A stretch of 19,452 nt of DNA from assembly GCA_002687025.1 (NCBI GenBank), contig NYZG01000252.1, forward strand, positions 1 to 19,452, written 5' to 3'. Both the position numbers and the translations under genes were made by a program. This stretch comes from Candidatus Poribacteria bacterium (GTDB lineage Bacteria; Poribacteria; WGA-4E; GCA-2687025). The stretch's first letter is position 1. Each line of letters opens with the position of its first letter. Positions 17,025 through 19,452 of the stretch are shown here, one piece after another. Below the pieces are notes generated by a model. It saw only the letters and a program-made list of their open reading frames with translations, was not told where the DNA came from and ran no database searches.

Positions 17025-17625
17025 TCGACGCCGCCAGCGCACGGATCTCGCTCAGTATGGTCTCCGGCGTCGGTCGGTCCTTCTTGTTGGCGCCGACGTA
17101 CCTATACCGGATCACGCCGTCGCCGTCGATGATGAACGTCGCGACGCGGGCGATGTTCGCTGCCTCGTTGAGTATGTCGTACGCCGTCACGGTGTTCGCC
17201 CCGGCGTCGCTCAGGACCGGGAACGTCAGCGCTTGCTTGTCGACGGTGGCCTGAGCCTTCTCGCGGGAGTCGACGCTGATTGTGATGAGAGCGGCCCCGA
17301 TTTCGCCGAAGCTGGCGTAGGCGGTTTGCAGCTCGCCGAGCTGCTTGCGACAGTCGGGTCACCACTGACCTCGATAGAAGACGACGGCCACCGGTTTCCC
17401 GGCGTAATCCGCCAGCGCGACTGCCTCGCCCCGCCCGTTGGGTAGCGAGAAGGCGGGCGCGCGGCTGCCGACTTCCGGGCCTACCGCAATGGAGGGCGCC
17501 GAGACGGCCGCGTCTGCCGCGTCTGCCGCCTGTGGCTTCTCCTCGTTCTTGGAGCCCGAACACGCCGACAGAACGACGAGCGCCGACACCGCAGCAGTCA
17601 CACAGAGCGTACGGAACGACCTCAT
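17017..17625 (-). CDS. Selenocysteine peroxiredoxin-like lipoprotein (U-P-D-C)
   Basis: A 202-residue AhpC/TSA-family protein read through a single UGA (17361-17359, codon 89). The UGA sits in VAVVFYRGQW-U-PDCRKQLGELQ at the first catalytic cysteine position; C92 completes a UxxC motif. The rest of the fold follows in frame (ALITISVDSREKA, LTFPVLSDAGA, FIIDGDGVIRYRYVGANKKDR) to TAA 17019-17017. ATG 17625 begins a lipoprotein signal peptide with lipobox VVLSAC, lipidated at C22, then an acidic Ala-rich linker (23-48) before the domain. It is thus membrane-anchored outside the cytoplasm. It is a clear paralogue of the next gene, whose start overlaps its stop. A 17-nt hairpin follows the UGA. 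It is probably the first gene of the operon, with about 280 nt of non-coding sequence upstream where the promoter should lie. Confidence 0.88.
17328..17344 (-). promoter_or_regulatory. Putative bacterial SECIS hairpin
   Basis: Begins 15 nt after the UGA in the mRNA sense: GCAGCTC-GGC-GAGCTGC, a perfect 7-bp stem with a loop starting with G. Offset and length are identical to the hairpin in the paralogue. Part of the pairing is also encoded by the conserved QLxEL residues, so protein constraint contributes. Confidence 0.7.
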
Positions 17626-17906
17626 AGATGCATGGACCCCACGCCATGGCGACCGCACGACCGGACGCCTCATACGGTGATACGGCATTGCGGGCATCCT
17701 GGTCAACCCGGGCCGGGCGCCCGCGACGCCGCCAGCACGAGTACCGATGGTCTCAGCACGCAGCGCCTCCTCTGTTCCATCCGGGCCGCCGCGTGCGTGG
17801 GCCATGGTATCCGCCTGGATGCTGCCCTACGTCCGTGCTGAGATGCGCGCAATCCGCGCGGCCCCGGCCCGCACGCAGGCGGCGGGGTCGTTGGCGTGGG
17901 CGCGGG

Positions 17907-19148
17907 TCACGGGGCGTCGCCGACCCGCTTGTCGTCCCCAAGCGCGACGGCATCGAGCCGTTCCAAGATGGCCTTCGCGTTCATCACGCCTTTGTAGACG
18001 TAGAGCTGCCCGGGAAGGTCGTCGTCCAGGGCGTCCTCGCTGACGCGCAGGCGACTGCTAACGGCGAAGATGATCGAATACGGAAGGCCGGCTTCGACCA
18101 GCTCGACGCGTCGCCACACCGCTTCACGGCTCCAGTATCCCATGACCTCCAGATGCGCGACGTGTCGCGTACCGGCGTGCGTGAACACGAGGTCCGGAAC
18201 ACACAGGCCGACGCCCGGTAGGTCGAGGAGTTCGTTCGCGGACGCTACATTCCAGGCAGAGCCCAGGGCGTCGAACCGGGAGCGCAGCTTCTCGACCTCG
18301 TCGGGCAGCGGCGCTTCGTCGTCGGGCGAGGAGGCCCCGCGCCGTCCCTCGAGGCGCAGCTTGTGGGGCTCTCGGTCGGGGCCCCAGAGTATGTCCGCGT
18401 CGAGTGCCCACTGCCCCGCCTCGTTCAGGGCGGGCAGAAGCAGGGCCAACTGGAGGCCGTACTTCGTGACGGCCTGAAACAGACTGAAAGGGCCGTCTAT
18501 CTCGATGCGGTAGCCACCGTCGACGCCCTCGGCCACCGTGTAGAGCAGGCGTCGGAACTTGAGACGGCGGAAGAACAGTCTGTATCCCGCGGCGTCGGCG
18601 CACGTGAGGGTGACGACGACCCTGACCGCGCGCAGGAGGACGGCCTGCTTCTGCGCCATCTCGTACCTCGCGACCAGGCCCGGGCCGGATATCGGTGCGA
18701 ACTGCGTGAGGACCTGGTTCTCCTTGAGGTCGGCGTACAGGCCGTCGCGCACCACGTCCGGCGCAAGGGCCAGCTGTGCGGCGACCTCGGCAACGATGGC
18801 TTCGCCGTCGAAGGCTCCGCCGTCGGGCAGGGACCTGCGATGGGCCGCCGCGCGGGTGAAGACGGCCTCGCGCAGGACGAGTGGCTCGACATCGTCGCGC
18901 GGCGCGAAGTCGCACCTGTCTTCGACGAGCTTTCGGAGGCCCTTCATAAGCTTGTAGTCGGTCGGGTCGTGCGGGACGTCGTCGCAGGCGGCCTCGTATT
19001 CCGCACGGCTCCCGCCCACGTGATCGTTCGCGAGCGTGACGTAGTGCCCCGCCGCCGTGAGCAGGCGTGCTCGCTCGCCGTCGCGCAACGGCGGCACGGT
19101 GATGCGCCCGCCGCGCCTGCGGACGCGCACGAGGTCAGTTGTAAGCAA
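17907..19148 (-). CDS. DUF790 / Bax1-type nuclease, partner of XPB
   Basis: A 413-residue cytosolic protein of the DUF790 family, known in archaea as Bax1, the structure-specific nuclease that works with XPB helicase in nucleotide excision repair. The start MLTTDLVRVRRRGGRI matches the family's usual opening, which supports TTG 19148 although it is a rare start codon. Other family blocks are DYKLMKGLRKLVEDR (64-78), FFRRLKFRRLLY (192-203) and IDGPFSLF (217-224). The C-terminal nuclease core has VPDLVF (317-322) and HLEVMGYWS (332-340), a PD...ExV pattern in place of PD-(D/E)xK. The linker at 268-290 is acidic. It overlaps the XPB end by 14 nt, as expected for a coupled pair. It ends at TGA 17909-17907, about 280 nt before the selenoprotein operon. 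Confidence 0.92.
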   Translation of the reverse strand: MLTTDLVRVRRRGGRITVPPLRDGERARLLTAAGHYVTLANDHVGGSRAEYEAACDDVPHDPTDYKLMKGLRKLVEDRCDFAPRDDVEPLVLREAVFTRAAAHRRSLPDGGAFDGEAIVAEVAAQLALAPDVVRDGLYADLKENQVLTQFAPISGPGLVARYEMAQKQAVLLRAVRVVVTLTCADAAGYRLFFRRLKFRRLLYTVAEGVDGGYRIEIDGPFSLFQAVTKYGLQLALLLPALNEAGQWALDADILWGPDREPHKLRLEGRRGASSPDDEAPLPDEVEKLRSRFDALGSAWNVASANELLDLPGVGLCVPDLVFTHAGTRHVAHLEVMGYWSREAVWRRVELVEAGLPYSIIFAVSSRLRVSEDALDDDLPGQLYVYKGVMNAKAILERLDAVALGDDKRVGDAP

Positions 19149-19452
19149 CGTGGTCTCTCCGCCGGCTGCTCGTGTACATCTCCGAAGTGTCCTCCGCCAC
19201 GAGCTCGTATAGCACGGCCGACTTGCCGGGCTGCCTGCGTAGGATGCGCCCCAGGCGCTGGACGTGCTCGCGGACGGAGCCGCTGCCCGAGATGACGATG
19301 CCCACGTTGGCGTCGGGCATGTCCACGCCCTCGTTCAGCACCTTGGACGTCGCAAGGACGTTGTAGACGCCGTCGCCGAATCTCTCGAGGATGGCGCTAC
19401 GTTCCGTCACCTTAGTTTGGTGCGTGATCACAGGCGCCAGGAATCGCCGAGA
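19135..19452 (-). CDS. XPB-like DNA repair helicase, C-terminal part (runs off window)
   Basis: The last 105 codons of a superfamily 2 helicase; the N-terminal part lies beyond the window. Visible are the second RecA-like domain strands RRFLAPVITHQTK, ERSAILERFGDG, the motif V region NVLATSKVLNEGVDMPDA, and motif VI QRLGRILRRQPGK with the arginine fingers, then LYELVAEDTSEMYTSSRR, a tail typical of XPB rather than RecG or UvrB. XPB unwinds DNA 3' to 5' around damage. The stop TGA (19137-19135) lies inside the start of the DUF790 gene, giving the XPB-Bax1 pair order known from archaea and scattered bacteria. Confidence 0.92.
   Translation of the reverse strand, partial: SRRFLAPVITHQTKVTERSAILERFGDGVYNVLATSKVLNEGVDMPDANVGIVISGSGSVREHVQRLGRILRRQPGKSAVLYELVAEDTSEMYTSSRRRDHVAYN

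Noticed and set aside
16785..17361. The two redoxin genes read as pseudogenes or as split genes
   Set aside because: Both UGAs fall on the same catalytic Cys column, both frames stay open and conserved afterwards, and both have the same hairpin downstream. Selenocysteine explains all of this.
1..19452. tRNA, rRNA, CRISPR arrays, insertion sequences, prophage or attachment sites
   Set aside because: No cloverleaf, spaced repeats, transposase motifs or terminal inverted repeats were seen when reading both strands.

Overview
The window is GC-rich, densely packed bacterial DNA from a didermal-type organism: it has a lipobox lipoprotein, Sec signal peptides, and operons with 1-14 nt gene overlaps. 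No rRNA, tRNA, IS element, CRISPR array or phage gene is visible. The gene mix (XPB/Bax1 repair pair, secreted DUF4091 glycosidase-like protein, sugar isomerase TIM barrel, many Zn-alcohol dehydrogenases, Usp-linked permease) suggests an uncultured lineage such as Poribacteria, Latescibacteria or Planctomycetes. That placement is inference only.

Layout. (1) 1-2169, minus: a tandem UspA protein, a degenerate Usp-like protein and the N-terminus of an SLC13/NhaD/ArsB-type permease, apparently one operon. (2) 2170-2762: a divergent spacer that may hold a small minus-strand ORF (2333-2716). (3) 2763-7851, plus: a roughly 1,485-residue TPR protein overlapping an acidic 214-residue protein of unknown function with a possible J-like N-terminus. 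(4) 7825-8589, minus: a sugar phosphate isomerase/epimerase, converging on and overlapping the previous gene. (5) 8777-13568, plus: a Zn-alcohol dehydrogenase interrupted by an in-frame TAG, a secreted multidomain DUF4091 protein and a secreted CBM6/35-like protein. Together with the isomerase this looks like a carbohydrate-processing locus. (6) 13593-17625, minus: a compact five-gene operon, in transcription order two exported peroxiredoxin-like proteins, a beta-RFAP-synthase-family GHMP protein, a nitroreductase-family flavoprotein and a Zn-alcohol dehydrogenase. (7) 17907-19452, minus: DUF790/Bax1 nuclease and the C-terminus of XPB helicase.

The most notable signal is in region 6. Both peroxiredoxin-like genes look broken at a UGA, but in each the UGA sits exactly at the first position of the catalytic CxxC-type motif and the frame continues through the rest of the domain. 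Fifteen to 31 nt after each UGA lies a 17-nt hairpin of the same geometry, with a loop beginning with G. They are therefore read here as tandem selenoproteins (U-P-D-C lipoprotein and U-P-W-C exported protein) with bacterial SECIS elements. The Sec machinery (selA, selB, selC, selD) is not in the window.
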